Part shown: piece after piece, positions 63,950 through 64,000 of the stretch
How the letters are laid out: each line of letters begins with the position of its first letter
How positions within the stretch are numbered: the stretch's first letter is position 1
Source of the DNA: JBBDXS01 sp040902195
GTDB taxonomy: Bacteria > Chloroflexota > Dehalococcoidia > DSTF01 > RBG-16-68-14
Direction: 5' to 3'
Length of the DNA stretch: 64,000 nt
NCBI GenBank assembly: GCA_040902195.1
Contig: JBBDXS010000013.1
Location: forward strand, 49,118 to 113,117
Made by a program: the position numbers and the translations under genes
The notes under the pieces: model-generated
What the model saw: the letters and a program-made list of their open reading frames with translations, nothing else
What the model was told of the DNA's origin: nothing
The model's database searches: none

Positions 63950-64000
63950 TCATCCTGAGGGGAGTGGGGTAGAGCGTGATGGGGCGGGGAGCCCGAAGGA
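63950..64000 (+). repeat. TGTCATCC-type dispersed repeat (cut by window end)
   Basis: Second copy of the repeat at 56370-56424; no gene is seen in 63923-64000. Confidence 0.6.

Overview
The window is GC-rich chromosomal DNA from a bacterium that is probably a member of Chloroflexota (Dehalococcoidia-like). The reasons are two adenosylcobalamin-dependent class II ribonucleotide reductases, a secreted repeat protein ending in an NPLNPYDFFDPDGNGTVD-type calcium-binding tail, an S16 protein with a long Ala/Pro/Glu tail, a one-transcript dcw cluster with a MurC-MurB fusion, and the repeat types in the spacers. The phylum call is inference; no rRNA, tRNA gene or plasmid/phage backbone is visible.

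Layout. 1-1650: a pirin/small-protein operon divergent from an HxlR regulator, with overlapping promoters and palindromic operators. 1.7-9.3 kb: deoxynucleotide supply, with two nrdJ genes, a histone-H1-like protein and nrdR carrying NrdR-box-like palindromes in its own promoter. 9.5-16.8 kb: a c-di-GMP-I riboswitch with a terminator, then seven Tad-pilus-type genes (TadE-like pseudopilins and TadG/vWA proteins), six of which form a tandemly duplicated three-gene module. 17.0-33.6 kb (minus strand): the dcw cluster mraZ-rsmH-ftsL-ftsI-murF-mraY-murD-ftsW-murG-murCB-ddl-ftsQ-ftsA-ftsZ, with a strong promoter and 10-bp-phased MraZ boxes. murE is missing, ftsW has no ordinary start codon and ftsZ has two possible starts. 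33.9-38.9 kb: mogA, trmD, a two-gene islet bounded by duplicated trmD 3' ends, and an MFS exporter behind a terminator-like leader.

39.1-44.7 kb: translation and export genes (rplS, def, cca, yajC-secD-secF). 45-51.4 kb: selB, a gamma-glutamylcyclotransferase, an HDAC-family deacetylase, ffh, rpsP, khpA and rimM. 51.4-56.4 kb: a lytic transglycosylase, a DinB-family protein, a GH1 beta-glucosidase and an arsenate reductase. 56.5-59.5 kb: a polyamine operon (AdoMet decarboxylase, deoxyhypusine-synthase-like enzyme, PPOX-like protein, agmatinase) with a long structured leader that encodes a six-codon uORF. 59.6-61.6 kb: a second two-gene islet (DEDDh exonuclease-BRCT protein and a membrane protein) bounded by duplicated ricT 3' ends. 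61.6-64 kb: ricT and holB.

The strongest candidates for something new are: (1) the two islets that each carry two genes and are flanked by a duplicated 3' end of a conserved host gene; (2) the uORF/structured leader of the polyamine operon; (3) the heavily structured spacers in front of the nrdJ genes; (4) the 7-bp-period repeat arrays that sit at gene edges and inside coding sequences; and (5) the duplicated Tad module behind a c-di-GMP riboswitch. No CRISPR array, prophage or transposase was seen.
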